From the NCBI RefSeq assembly GCF_003050965.1, contig NZ_QAOU01000010.1, forward strand, positions 1 through 64,000: a stretch of 64,000 nucleotides of DNA, written 5' to 3'. Numbering within the stretch: position 1 is the stretch's first letter; each line of letters starts with the position of its first letter. Source of the stretch: Nitrosospira sp. Nsp2. Lineage in GTDB: Bacteria; Pseudomonadota; Gammaproteobacteria; Burkholderiales; Nitrosomonadaceae. Under the pieces are notes generated by a model, which was not told the DNA's origin, ran no database searches, and was given only the letters and a program-made list of their open reading frames with translations. Shown one piece after another: positions 29,638 to 38,401 of the stretch. Position numbers and translations under genes: made by a program.

Positions 29638-29709
29638 TTAGGATGCGACAAAATTAAAACCCACAACAACAATAAGAACAAACGTTCCCCAAATAATGAT
29701 ACGGTCCAT
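29638..29709 (-). CDS. 23-residue single-span membrane peptide
   Basis: An ATG at 29709 is preceded by GAGGAGGATTGAC, a consensus ribosome site at ideal distance. The frame gives MDRIIIWGTFVLIVVVGF followed by five residues and a TAA: a charged start then one hydrophobic helix, as in small membrane regulators. It is antisense to the space after hpnN and is not part of any longer frame. I do not recognise a family. The strong ribosome site is the main evidence. Confidence 0.6.
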   Translation of the reverse strand: MDRIIIWGTFVLIVVVGFNFVAS

Positions 29710-29877
29710 GTCAATCCTCCTCGGATCTGTAATGGTCGAGATCACATTATTCTTAAGGGTTATTACATTTCTTCGTTTCTGAAGCTGCGCTGTCACAAGG
29801 CCGACATACATTTATGAGATTGTGAGCGTGCGTCCCACCCTCTGAGGCGCTATGGTATCTGCCCATGTGGATATCCG

Positions 29878-29911
29878 GTCCGGCGATTATTCCTTATCGC
29901 CGGACTTTTTT
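29878..29911 (+). terminator. Perfect Rho-independent terminator
   Basis: GTCCGGCGAT pairs with ATCGCCGGAC around an 8-base loop, followed by six T. It lies 320 bases past the hpnN stop with no plus-strand gene in between. It therefore either ends a long hpnN 3' untranslated region or an unannotated small RNA. The rest of 29710-30088 shows nothing else. Confidence 0.85.
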
Positions 29912-30088
29912 AATGCCTCTGCCATATTGCGCCTCTCGGATTTTTTTGCTCCCTCCCTACTTAATATCTCTGTCCGCATACTGGGTGTACCTTAATCCAA
30001 TAGGCAAATCAGTCAAAATCCGTAACATACCGGACGGATGCTGCTTTCATGCGCACGACAACACACGGAATTGGGGAGGCATAAGGTC

Positions 30089-30439
30089 ATGCATATCAAA
30101 ATTGCAATCGCCCTGTTGATGAGTTTTTTAGCGGGTGGTTTCGCGCAAGCAGACTTAGGCAAAAATGATGGAGCCTCGGATAAAGCGTGGACTCCGCCCC
30201 CGGGCCTCCTCTCCGATGACGCAATTTCCTCCCTGACTTTTGGCTCTGACAAGCAGAATAATGGCCAGTCAAATTCGAAGGGAGGCCGTGGTCAAGTGCA
30301 TGAGGTTCCTGAGCCTGGCACGATACTGCTTGTCGGTGCCGGGGTTATGGGCCTTATCGTATCAAGGGCGCGGAATAGACGGCAACTCCACGGAGGAGGT
30401 GGCAGCAGGGAGCCTGTGGTAGCCAGAAGATCAGGCTGA
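30089..30439 (+). CDS. Small PEP-CTERM exported protein
   Basis: This 116-residue protein has a signal peptide (first 21 residues, ending GGFAQA), a short Gly/Ser/Asn-rich mature part and the sorting tail VPEPGTILLVGAGVMGLIV followed by an Arg-rich end. The tail after the Arg cluster is about 20 residues longer than usual. GGGGAGG precedes the ATG at 30089, and I prefer this to upstream starts in the same frame. It is probably attached or released at the cell surface by an exosortase encoded elsewhere. Confidence 0.78.
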   Translation: MHIKIAIALLMSFLAGGFAQADLGKNDGASDKAWTPPPGLLSDDAISSLTFGSDKQNNGQSNSKGGRGQVHEVPEPGTILLVGAGVMGLIVSRARNRRQLHGGGGSREPVVARRSG

Positions 30440-30615
30440 AGCTGTCATTCTGCTTGTGGGTGGACGGATTTGTTGGTGAGGTTAACGCGCCTACAGCGAC
30501 GGAGGGTCATGAGCGGAACGAAAAACACTCAAAGATATCCTTCGATCGGGGGAAGTCATCGATGTAGCGCTTCACTTCTTCAACGCCGCCGAGAGAAGAT
30601 GGAAATCCAGCAAGG

Positions 30616-32499
30616 TTAGGACGAAGCCGGGGACCAGTGGGTTTCCCACTCATTAAACCTATCCGCCGGCATCGGCTCGCTGACAAAAAAGCCTTGTGCT
30701 ACGTCGCATCCCCACGTGCCGAGCTGATCCCACAGGACCTGGCTGTCTACGCCTTCCGCGACCACTCGTAGTCCAAGATTATGGCCCAGCTCGATAGTTG
30801 ATCGCACAATCAGCGCAGAATCCCTACTTGTCGCCATCGGCATGACGAAAGATTGATCGATCTTGATCCAGTCGACCGGCAGTTTCTGCAAGTAGCTGAG
30901 GCTGGAATACCCTGTGCCAAAGTCGTCAATGTAAAGCTCCACACCAAGGTCCTTCAGGCGAACCAGCGCATCCCGCGCGCTTGCCGGGTCCTCCATCAAT
31001 GCGCTCTCGGTAATTTCAAATTGAATGAGTTCTGGCGGAAGGCCCCAGGTAGAGAATAGGCCCCGAATACGTTCGATCAGTTTTGGCTCACGCAGATCAT
31101 GCACCGATAGGTTTACCGACAACGGCCTTCGCAGCCCGGCCTCATACCATACATAGCCCTGGCTGAATGCGGCGTTCAATACCCAGTTTGTAAGCGGGGT
31201 GATGAGCGCAGCTTGTTCGGCGAGCTTGATGAATTCGCCGGTGCCGATCGAACCGTGCAAGGGGTGCTCCCAGCGCACGAGCGCCTCAGCGCCACAGGGT
31301 TGGCGGGAAGCGATGGTAACCTTGGGCTGACAATAGAGGCGCAGTTCGTCCCTTTCGATCGCTTGCCGCAATTCACCCATCAGGCGAAGCCGGAGCGCGT
31401 TTTCCTGTTCCTGACCGCTGTAGAAGGCGTAGCCGCCCCTTGCGGGTGTCGCCCTTCGCACCGCGGCGTTGGCCCTTCGCAGCAGGGCTTCGGCATCGCT
31501 TCCATGCCCTGGAAACAGGGCAATTCCAGCAGATAACGGCGCGTCTACCGTCAGCCCCGATATCTCCATTGGGTCATGCAGAACGTCAAGGAACCGCAGG
31601 GCTTCCTTGGCAGCATCATCGGCTCCGACATCCGGTACCAGCAGAGCAAAGCCGGCTTCGCCTACCCGTGCCAGAAGCTCGTCGAGCTTCGCAGCCCTCG
31701 TTAGACGCCCGGCCAGTTGTTGCACTAATTGGTCTCCTGCGCGATGCCCGAGGATCTCGTTGATTTCATGGAATTGCCCGATTTCAAGATAGAGCAATGC
31801 CAAGGGGTGGTGCTGTCTCTTGGCGAACTCTATCGCTTCCCCCAGACGCTCATGCAAGTGGATACGATTTGGCAGACCGGTCAACGGGTCATGGTAAGCA
31901 AGGTGAGCAATAGCCTCTTGAGCTTTGCGGTGCTCGATCCGCATTCGCAAGGTGGCAATCCCATATGCGAGGTCGTCCGCCAGCTCGTTAAGCAGTTCGA
32001 GTTCCTCTTCATCAAATCCCTCGGGTTCGGCCGCGGCCATTAAGAGCGCCCCCAGTATTTCTCCCTCGACCTGAAGTGGAAACGCCGTCGCGGAGGCATA
32101 GCCTCTCTCTATTGCAAGCTCCATTAATTGTGCGTGAGCGGGGGTAGCATAGACCGGATCGGTAAAGACGTGCCTCGCCACGCTGGGTTTGCCCGTGCTA
32201 ATTGCGGTACTGAATGGGGTCTGGCCAACATCTGTACCAGCCCAAGAGGGATAGAGCGCTTGGAGATGTTCCTTGGCCATTCCATCGCACTCCATCCACT
32301 GAATGGTCTTGTTTTCATCATTTCGCGCGTATCCGACACACGCGAGGCGGTAGCCACCCTGCTCAACGATTACCCGGCACATATCGCGCACAAGCTCCTG
32401 CTCGTCCGATGCCCGCAGCAACGTGCGATTGCCGGCGCTCAAGGTTCGCAATGCGCGGCTGACGCTCTCTAACTTGTTTGGCTTTTTGTTCGACGGCAT
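30616..32499 (-). CDS. GAF-GGDEF(degenerate)-EAL cyclic-di-GMP phosphodiesterase
   Basis: The order is GAF sensor (about residues 25-190), GGDEF-like domain (about 205-365) and EAL domain (about 375-620). The GGDEF signature is replaced by GEAGF in LARVGEAGFALL, so cyclase activity is unlikely and a GTP-sensing role is possible. The EAL part keeps AEALVRWEHP, the Glu of EITES, DDFGTGYSSL and KIDQSF, so it should hydrolyse c-di-GMP. There is no signal peptide or helix, so it is cytosolic. I chose the start at codon 23 of the open frame (MPSNKK); upstream starts to 32565 cannot be excluded. Confidence 0.88.
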   Translation of the reverse strand: MPSNKKPNKLESVSRALRTLSAGNRTLLRASDEQELVRDMCRVIVEQGGYRLACVGYARNDENKTIQWMECDGMAKEHLQALYPSWAGTDVGQTPFSTAISTGKPSVARHVFTDPVYATPAHAQLMELAIERGYASATAFPLQVEGEILGALLMAAAEPEGFDEEELELLNELADDLAYGIATLRMRIEHRKAQEAIAHLAYHDPLTGLPNRIHLHERLGEAIEFAKRQHHPLALLYLEIGQFHEINEILGHRAGDQLVQQLAGRLTRAAKLDELLARVGEAGFALLVPDVGADDAAKEALRFLDVLHDPMEISGLTVDAPLSAGIALFPGHGSDAEALLRRANAAVRRATPARGGYAFYSGQEQENALRLRLMGELRQAIERDELRLYCQPKVTIASRQPCGAEALVRWEHPLHGSIGTGEFIKLAEQAALITPLTNWVLNAAFSQGYVWYEAGLRRPLSVNLSVHDLREPKLIERIRGLFSTWGLPPELIQFEITESALMEDPASARDALVRLKDLGVELYIDDFGTGYSSLSYLQKLPVDWIKIDQSFVMPMATSRDSALIVRSTIELGHNLGLRVVAEGVDSQVLWDQLGTWGCDVAQGFFVSEPMPADRFNEWETHWSPASS

Positions 32500-32714
32500 A
32501 AAATCCCAGTCATCTCCATAGCGCGATTGATGTTCCCCAGGTAGCATTATGCGCAACAGCGGCAAGTTGAACGTTTTAACCCGTTGCAGAAGAAATGGCG
32601 AAAATTCACTGTTAGCCAGAGCCGGGCCTTTGACCCACCTGCGGCGCTAAAAGTTAAGCGTTCCCGTCCAGGGACGGCTACATCGCGGCTTCCGTTGCTC
32701 GCCGAGGAATTTAC

Positions 32715-33497
32715 TCAGACCGTCGGTATCGTTCCGCCATCAATAACGTATTCCGCTCCAGTGATAGAAGCAGCGTGCGGCGATACCAGGAAAGCAACGA
32801 GATCCGCGACTTCCGCTGGCTCTGCGGGGCGCCCTAAGGGGATTCCACCGAGGGAGTCCATCAACGTCTTGCGAGCGCCTTCGTAGTCGGCGCCTATTTT
32901 GTCTGCTATCTCGTTGACTAGCCCCAGGGCCGCCTCTGTCTCAACCCAACCGGGGGACACCCGCACCACGCGCACTCCCTTGGGACTGACTTCCTTGGAC
33001 AGGCCCTTGCTGTAATTGCTCAGTGCCGCTTTTGCGGCGGCATAAGCCATCGTTGCATCGGGGAGCGGCATTTGACGCTGTATTGAGGTGATATGGACGA
33101 CCACACCCGCCCCCTGCTCAAGCATTCCGGGCAGCAGGGCGCGGTCGAGTCGGACAGCGGCAAAAAGATTCAGATCGAGTGCAAGCTGCCAGTCATTGTC
33201 ATTCAGCACAGCGAACCCGCCGGCAGGTGCGGAGGATCCGCCAACGACATGGACGATGATGTCCACTCCGCCCAACTGATCATGCACTGCCTCCACGGCT
33301 GTAGCGCAGCCTTCTACCGTCGTGAGATCCGCGGCCACGAACAGCACATCCGGCGAAAGGTCGCCGGGGCGCGAACGCGCCGTGGTGAGTACCTTGGCGC
33401 CTTCCTCCCTTACCCGCGAGACGACTGCTTTACCGATGCCTTTCGTGCCGCCTGTGACCAGCACTCGGCGCCCATGGAGTTCAAGGTTTAATGTCAT
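32715..33497 (-). CDS. SDR family oxidoreductase
   Basis: This classical short-chain dehydrogenase of 260 residues has the cofactor motif [12 protein letters not shown] at residue 14. Ser is in HITSIQ, the catalytic YAAAK lies near residue 155, and the C-terminal stretch [10 protein letters not shown] is typical. The substrate is unknown. It is alone: the EAL gene lies downstream on the same strand but 216 bases away. Confidence 0.88.
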   Translation of the reverse strand: MTLNLELHGRRVLVTGGTKGIGKAVVSRVREEGAKVLTTARSRPGDLSPDVLFVAADLTTVEGCATAVEAVHDQLGGVDIIVHVVGGSSAPAGGFAVLNDNDWQLALDLNLFAAVRLDRALLPGMLEQGAGVVVHITSIQRQMPLPDATMAYAAAKAALSNYSKGLSKEVSPKGVRVVRVSPGWVETEAALGLVNEIADKIGADYEGARKTLMDSLGGIPLGRPAEPAEVADLVAFLVSPHAASITGAEYVIDGGTIPTV

Positions 33498-33627
33498 CAG
33501 TGAATGTCCAGAGATATGATTTTGTTGCGCGCAACTCCTAATGCATGTTCAAGTGTAGCAGGGCTTTGGGGGGAAATTGCCGGAAACGGTTGCAGTCACG
33601 ATACTGAAGAGGCGACTTGTTCAGTTT

Positions 33628-33676
33628 TCATGGATGGCAATACTTTACAACGGCGAGTTGCAATTGACCGGCGTGA
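33628..33676 (+). pseudogene. Fragment resembling the SRAP gene
   Basis: The frame reads WMAILYNGELQLTGV, which matches WVMMLHKGELQLVGM of the intact SRAP protein at 60022-60738 (9 of 15 positions). The DNA also matches, for example GGCGAG, one change, TGCAATTG. The fragment runs directly into the hpnN-like fossil. It is too short to code for a working protein. Confidence 0.5.
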
Positions 33677-33812
33677 CTAAGGGGATATTTTATCGAGCCC
33701 CAGGCGGATATCTCGAGCATGGCTTGATTATTACCATGAATATATTCTGGATCATGGTTGTACGTTTATTATCCTTCCCACACCAAGTAAATTAGTGTTA
33801 ACGAAAAACGAA
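33677..33812 (+). pseudogene. Decayed copy of the hpnN 3' end
   Basis: Blocks match hpnN 29344-29516 closely: GGGGATATTTTAT, TCTCGAGCATGG, ATATTCTGGATCATGGTT, TTTATTATCCTTCCC and AAGTAAATTAGTGTT. About 45 bases of hpnN are missing in the middle and the frame is lost. This shows a former second copy, or a duplication of an hpnN-like gene. Confidence 0.85.
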
Positions 33813-34423
33813 GATGCAGTAGGTAGCCAACCTCGAATGGGCGGGTAAAACGGAAAAAATCGGAGCGCTTCTTGTCGCCCGCAGAGGAGTGGGTCTCGCG
33901 TAGTATCTTCGCAGTAAAGATAACGTTCAGGCTTGAGGCTCACCATGCGGTGATGTCGGACAAGAAGCGTTCGTGATAAAAGCACAAGTGGATGCGAAAC
34001 GCCGCGCTGCTCTTTTGCGAAGCGTTCCCGAAATCGCGTAGCACGTCTCACACACCTTAACCACGTCCGCACTCTCAGCGAACACTCTCGAGTTAAATCA
34101 TGGCGTTTCAGTAGACAAGGCCACCTTTGGTGTACTTCAGTCCAATATGTCGTCATCTTCAAAAGCCGTAAGATACCAACAGTAAAACGCAAACGGTAGC
34201 GTACAGGCCTTCATGTGGTCTTACTGGACGGATCTCTGAATGCGTAAATTGCCTGAAGTGCTGGTGGCGCTTGGGCCTACTTCTCTTCTTTCCCTTGTTT
34301 CTAATCAGCGGGAGCAAGCAGGGAAAAAAAAGGGACTTTATCAATCTGTCTGCTGACCTTAGGGAGGGAAATTGACCGCGTATTGTTCGTTATGCTTACG
34401 CGCAATGCCGGTTATCGTGAGCC
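33813..34423. other. Intergenic region, no gene seen
   Basis: These 611 bases follow the fossils and contain only chance frames in all six readings. I find no RNA gene, terminator or repeat that I can support. Confidence 0.3.
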
Positions 34424-34696
34424 ATGATAAAAAATACCGAAGCACAACGACGTCACAAACTTTATCTTCGCGCAAAGAATGCGCTCCGCGACCAGCATCA
34501 GGATACCTATACGTTGATGCTTGAGCGCCACGCACAGGAGCTTGATGCTTTATGGGCAAACTATAATCTTGCTGTAAAGAAGCTGGCGAGCGAGCATAAC
34601 AAGAAGACTCGCAAAACCAAGGCTATCAAATCGAAGGCCGTCCCTATGAAAAAGGGAGTGCTATGCGTTCAACCGGAGGAACAAGTTATTCATTAA
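34424..34696 (+). CDS. Small basic hypothetical protein
   Basis: This 90-residue protein is mostly helical and rich in Lys, Arg and His. Heptad-like spacing occurs in the first 60 residues, and a Lys-rich run KKTRKTKAIKSKA near residue 58-70. GTGAG lies upstream of the ATG. No family is recognised. The charge pattern would suit nucleic-acid binding, but that is only a guess. Confidence 0.5.
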   Translation: MIKNTEAQRRHKLYLRAKNALRDQHQDTYTLMLERHAQELDALWANYNLAVKKLASEHNKKTRKTKAIKSKAVPMKKGVLCVQPEEQVIH

Positions 34697-35160
34697 TGCT
34701 GGTTTTCTTCGAATGTTCGGCAACAGTCTCGAGGCCCAATGGTTAGCCATGGTTCAACGGCGCCCACAGTGTTGGGTGTGTGGTTAACAACGGCATTTAA
34801 AACAGCGAATGCCGAGCTTCGCTCAAGGCATTGAGATCTCGCTCGATTTACGGAGCTTGATCCGTTGCCGCCGGTGACGACAGTCCGAAATCGGCATAAT
34901 TCAGGCATTTGAATTTGCCGATAACGGACGAGGAATGTCTCAGTTAGAGATTGAAGATCCAGAGCAGCGCTTTATTGACTACAATTATCAGATCTGTCCG
35001 AACTGGCGAGCCATACGAGTAAAGGCTCGCAGCGATTCAAACACTTTCATTTCAAAGCCGGCCTAGTACTGCCAGTGAATCTCCATAACCCAAAACACCA
35101 GCAAATCGGCGATATCGTTCACCCTTCCCTGTCACTCGATCTGTTCAGCGCAATAGCGAG
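34697..35160. other. Intergenic region with one doubtful small frame
   Basis: At 34935-35066 there is a 43-codon frame starting MSQLEIEDPEQRFIDYNYQI. Its composition looks coding, but its ribosome site (GAGG) is too close to the ATG. I do not recognise it. The rest of the gap holds nothing I can name. Confidence 0.25.
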
Positions 35161-35232
35161 TCAGATAGCAGGTGTCGGTTTCTTTTTAGGTTTCTTTGCT
35201 TCTTTGTTTTTCTTTTGCTGACCTTTTGCCAT
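35161..35232 (-). CDS. 23-residue Lys-rich micro-protein
   Basis: The frame encodes MAKGQQKKNKEAKKPKKKP plus four residues, with AAGGAG at good spacing before the ATG at 35232. Short Lys-rich proteins starting MAKGQ-x-x-x-N-x-E-A-K-K-P-K-K are seen in many proteobacteria, so the family is probably real. Its function is unknown. It lies 280 bases past the 3' end of hflX on the same strand. Confidence 0.7.
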   Translation of the reverse strand: MAKGQQKKNKEAKKPKKKPTPAI

Positions 35233-35440
35233 GATGCTCTCCTTATTGATGATGTTCACATATTAATAAACGCAACTACAGGATACAGGATAGTAGCCGC
35301 CCTTACTTGGATCGTTGTTATGTTCTATCGGTTCCATGATGACAGTCGGGAGCCAGTAAACCATTCCGAATTTGATTAATATTCACCGGCGCCAACGTCT
35401 GGTACATTGATTCAGCGTATTGGGATCAAGGGCGCCGAAT

Positions 35441-36781
35441 TTATCGCACCTGGCTGAACCGCTCGCGAAGATTCTCGATGGCATTGGGCTCGCCGCGAAC
35501 CCGAAAGAAGGCGCCCTCACTGTCTGAGTACTCCTCCAGCACCTGACAGCTTGCGTAGATTCCCCCGCGCAGTTGCTGTGCCGACCAGGGAAGAAAAAGT
35601 TCGGCCTCAACCAGATCCTTCTGGAAAAACGCAACGATCGTCTGGCGGAGCTTCGCGACGTCGCCAGGGCGCCGCGCACTCATCACGACGCAATCGGGGT
35701 ATTGTGTCCGCAAGGTAGCTTCGCGTTCAGCTTGCGCCGCTGCATCGCCGACATGGTCAATCTTGTTGAAGACGCGGATGCGCGGCACGACATTCGCACC
35801 GATCTCCTCAAGCACTCTATCGGTGACCTCAAGTTGGCGCTCAAACCCCGGATCGCTGGCATCGATGACGTGGAGCAGCAGGGATGCATCAAGCGCTTCG
35901 TCTAACGTTGACTTGAACGAGGCGACGAGCCCGTGTGGCAAATTCTTTATGAAGCCGACCGTGTCACTGACGAGCACGCGTGGCACGCTCTCCGGGTGGA
36001 GGGCACGCACTGTGGTATCAAGCGTGGCGAAGAGTTTATTCGCGACCAGCACTTCGCTTCCCGTTAGGGCCCGCATCAAGGTGGACTTTCCGGCGTTTGT
36101 ATAGCCGACGAGCGCAGCACTAGCCAACCCTTGGCGCTCATGCCGCCGCGCACGCTGCGTCTTCCGCTCGACATCCATCGCGGCGATTTCCTGTTGAAGC
36201 TCGGCGATGCGGTCACGAATCTTGCGCCGGTCCAGTTCAGTGTGCGACTCGCCGCCCCCCCGGCCACCGACGCCGCTACGCTGCCGCCCCTGCGGCCCCG
36301 CAAGCTTCGCCGCCTCGCGCAGGCGCGGTGCCATATAACCGAGACGCGCGATCTCCACCTGGGCGCGCGCAGCGCGAGAGCGGGCGTTGCGATGAAAAAT
36401 TTCGAGGATGACCATAGTGCGGTCCATTACCTCGCAGCCGACCTCCTTTTCAAGGTTGCGCGCCTGCGATGGTGAGATCTCGTGGTCGACCAGGATGGTA
36501 TCGATATCCCGGCTCTCGGGATTAGCGACTATTCCCTCGAGCTCGGCGGGTTCGTTGTTCACGAAGCTGCGTATTTCCTGCCGCTTGCCGACACCGAGAT
36601 ATGCTGTCGTGTCGAAGGCTGAGCGCTTCTGCACGAACGTGCGGACGACCTCATACCCCAGCGTTTTTGCGAGTTCGCGCAACTCGGTCAGGGAAGCCTC
36701 GAACTCGTTATCGCTCACGCTCGGCAGTTGCACGGCAGCCACTACGGCATATCTGGATTTCTCTTCAACTTCTCTTTGCAT
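35441..36781 (-). CDS. hflX: Ribosome-associated GTPase HflX
   Basis: This 446-residue GTPase splits or rescues stalled ribosomes under stress. It shows the HflX N-terminal domain with YLGVGKRQEI, the glycine-rich linker GVGGRGGGESHTELDRR (about residue 170), G1 GYTNAGKST (about 222), G3 DTVGFI and G4 NKID. The C-terminal domain is present. In many proteobacteria hflX follows hfq; here it stands alone, so it is a second-locus or relocated copy. A Shine-Dalgarno is not evident. Confidence 0.93.
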   Translation of the reverse strand: MQREVEEKSRYAVVAAVQLPSVSDNEFEASLTELRELAKTLGYEVVRTFVQKRSAFDTTAYLGVGKRQEIRSFVNNEPAELEGIVANPESRDIDTILVDHEISPSQARNLEKEVGCEVMDRTMVILEIFHRNARSRAARAQVEIARLGYMAPRLREAAKLAGPQGRQRSGVGGRGGGESHTELDRRKIRDRIAELQQEIAAMDVERKTQRARRHERQGLASAALVGYTNAGKSTLMRALTGSEVLVANKLFATLDTTVRALHPESVPRVLVSDTVGFIKNLPHGLVASFKSTLDEALDASLLLHVIDASDPGFERQLEVTDRVLEEIGANVVPRIRVFNKIDHVGDAAAQAEREATLRTQYPDCVVMSARRPGDVAKLRQTIVAFFQKDLVEAELFLPWSAQQLRGGIYASCQVLEEYSDSEGAFFRVRGEPNAIENLRERFSQVR

Positions 36782-36878
36782 GAGGGGATTGCATACCTTG
36801 AGTGGGCGAATTTGGATAGTACCTGCAAATGTAATAGCCGCCGGCCTTAAGTATGCAATTTACGGACTGAACATTAAC

Positions 36879-36935
36879 GGAATTCACTTTCCGTGTGATA
36901 TACCGCGGCGGCTTTTTCCCGTTCGCTGCTGTCCA
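36879..36935 (-). pseudogene. Fragment resembling the SRAP gene (second fossil)
   Basis: The minus strand reads WTAANGKKPPRYITRKVNS, aligned with WTVEDGRKQPWYITRKVNK of the intact SRAP protein, about 12 identical residues of 19. The DNA shares GGTATATCACACG and ATGGACAG. Flanking sequence does not continue the match, so only an internal piece survives upstream of hflX. Confidence 0.7.
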
Positions 36936-37513
36936 TCGCGCGCAAACTGGGGGCCCCCTAAGCGCGGATGAACCGATTGCCCCGGATAGTGCTGGCACAA
37001 CCCGGATTCGAAAGTCCGATGGCAAAAAAGTTACGGCGTTGAGCTGTTTCAAGGCAGGCTGGTTTTCGCGCCGACTCAGCCATCCGGGCTTAACTTTTTT
37101 TTAACATTTCACCGAGGCTTTTCTCACACCGGGCGTGCTACCGTAAACCCAACAATTAGCCGACTTCATCTTCGCCGTCAAAATAACGGGCTTTCAAACT
37201 GTCGGCCGGCTCGGGTTCCTATCGCCTGAGCTTACCGGGCGCTGCTGCTCAATAGCTTCATTCGTGATCCATTTTCCGTCACCGCATCTCGCGGCGGACA
37301 ATGAATCTGTCCGCTAAATTCACTCCTGATACATGAGTAACCTCGGATAGGGGATAGAAGGCGGGTTAACTAGGCGTATGACGGGGCATCGGGCTTTCAG
37401 GTGGTATCCATGAGTTGATCAGGTTTACATGACCAAATTCTTTTATTTGGAGGCAATTTCCGGGGATGGTCTATTTTCGCAGTTGCTTCCGCTAGTCGCA
37501 GGGGGAAAATATC
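36936..37513. other. Intergenic region, no gene seen
   Basis: These 578 bases precede the pair of exported proteins. A 7-bp hairpin GCGGACA/TGTCCGC lies at 37294-37314. Several ATG-initiated frames here have no ribosome site or family resemblance. Promoter boxes are not convincing. Confidence 0.3.
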
Positions 37514-37936
37514 ATGAGGGGCTCATCTCCAGGCAGGTTGATGACGCGATACGTCATACTGGGCATAATTTCTTTCATGATAAGCGGTGTCACTTCTGCT
37601 CAGATCATCATAGCGGAACAGCAGAGCGATTCCGCACCATGGCTGCTTGATAAAACCGCCAAGCCAATGCCGGGTGAAAAAGATGAGGCCAAAACCCCGG
37701 AGCGCATGCCGGCAGAAAAGAGTTCTTCTACTAGCGCCGGACAGGAAGTATCTGCCGACTCAAGCTCTTCGTCGGGCTGGCTACCACCAAGCCAAGGCTA
37801 TGGCTCATGCAGGCACTCCGCGCCAGATCAGGAGGATTTTTTTTGCACGCTCGGAAGAATTCTGTTTGGATCGACCCCGTCTGGTCCAAACAGGGACGTG
37901 GACGAAAATATCTCCGCCGGAGGTGCCGGCGGTTGA
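37514..37936 (+). CDS. Exported protein with NISAGG tail, copy 1
   Basis: This 140-residue protein has an N-terminal hydrophobic segment (about residues 11-30, ending GVTSAQ, a signal peptide or anchor). A Ser/Glu/Pro-rich disordered middle follows, then a conserved end: FFCTLGRILFGSTPSGP, then RDVDENISAGGAGG at the very C-terminus. GGGGGAAAATATC precedes the ATG; codon 10 is an alternative start. The same end pattern recurs in the next gene. I recognise no family. The fixed Gly-rich C-terminus on a variable body resembles a sorted or processed peptide, which is inference only. Confidence 0.65.
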   Translation: MRGSSPGRLMTRYVILGIISFMISGVTSAQIIIAEQQSDSAPWLLDKTAKPMPGEKDEAKTPERMPAEKSSSTSAGQEVSADSSSSSGWLPPSQGYGSCRHSAPDQEDFFCTLGRILFGSTPSGPNRDVDENISAGGAGG

Positions 37937-38002
37937 TTTTTTCCTGAGCGACAAATTGATTGCGCCAATCCGCAAACCGTAGGATGAACAGAAAGGGTTA
38001 TT

Positions 38003-38401
38003 TTGGGAAAACCGGCAGCGTGTGTCAGGATACTTGCCCAAATTATATTGTTGGGCCTCGTGAGCGTCCTGCATGCAGGCGTCTCTATCGCCGGACATGA
38101 TACCGCCCAATCGCCCACGCATGCCCCTCAGCTGAATAGTTCCGCCCCGCAGGCGAACGACGAAAATCAACGCAAACATTCACCCTGCTCAGAAAGCGAT
38201 GCTCCTACCGTGGAGGAGTCAGGCGTCCGGGGTTCCCAGGATCGGTCGCCGTCGGCACGGCGTTGTTTGTGCCGGCCCGTAATACCCTCCAAGGAAAGCC
38301 TTCCGGATAAACTTTTCCGGATCTTTTTCGGTCCCGACTGGTGTGGCCCCGACCCTAATGTGGATACAAATATCTCCGCTGGGGGGGCCGCCGGAGGTTG
38401 A
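38003..38401 (+). CDS. Exported protein with NISAGG tail, copy 2
   Basis: This 132-residue paralogue of the gene 66 bases upstream appears to start at TTG, eight bases after AAAGGG. A hydrophobic signal segment (about residues 10-30), a disordered polar middle and the shared end LFRIFFGP-DWCGPDPNVDTN followed by ISAGGAAGG are visible. Copies 1 and 2 agree mainly in the last 30 residues (L-x-R-I-x-F-G ... G-P ... V-D-x-N-I-S-A-G-G-A). Two Cys occur in the RRCLCRP block. The function is unknown. Confidence 0.6.
   Translation: MGKPAACVRILAQIILLGLVSVLHAGVSIAGHDTAQSPTHAPQLNSSAPQANDENQRKHSPCSESDAPTVEESGVRGSQDRSPSARRCLCRPVIPSKESLPDKLFRIFFGPDWCGPDPNVDTNISAGGAAGG

Noticed and set aside
33752-34192. 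Minus-strand frame of 146 codons after the hpnN fossil
   Set aside because: It starts in the fossil itself and shows no family pattern or ribosome site.
37429-37650. Plus-strand frame upstream of the first NISAGG gene
   Set aside because: It overlaps the better-supported start at 37514 in another frame and has no signal or motif.
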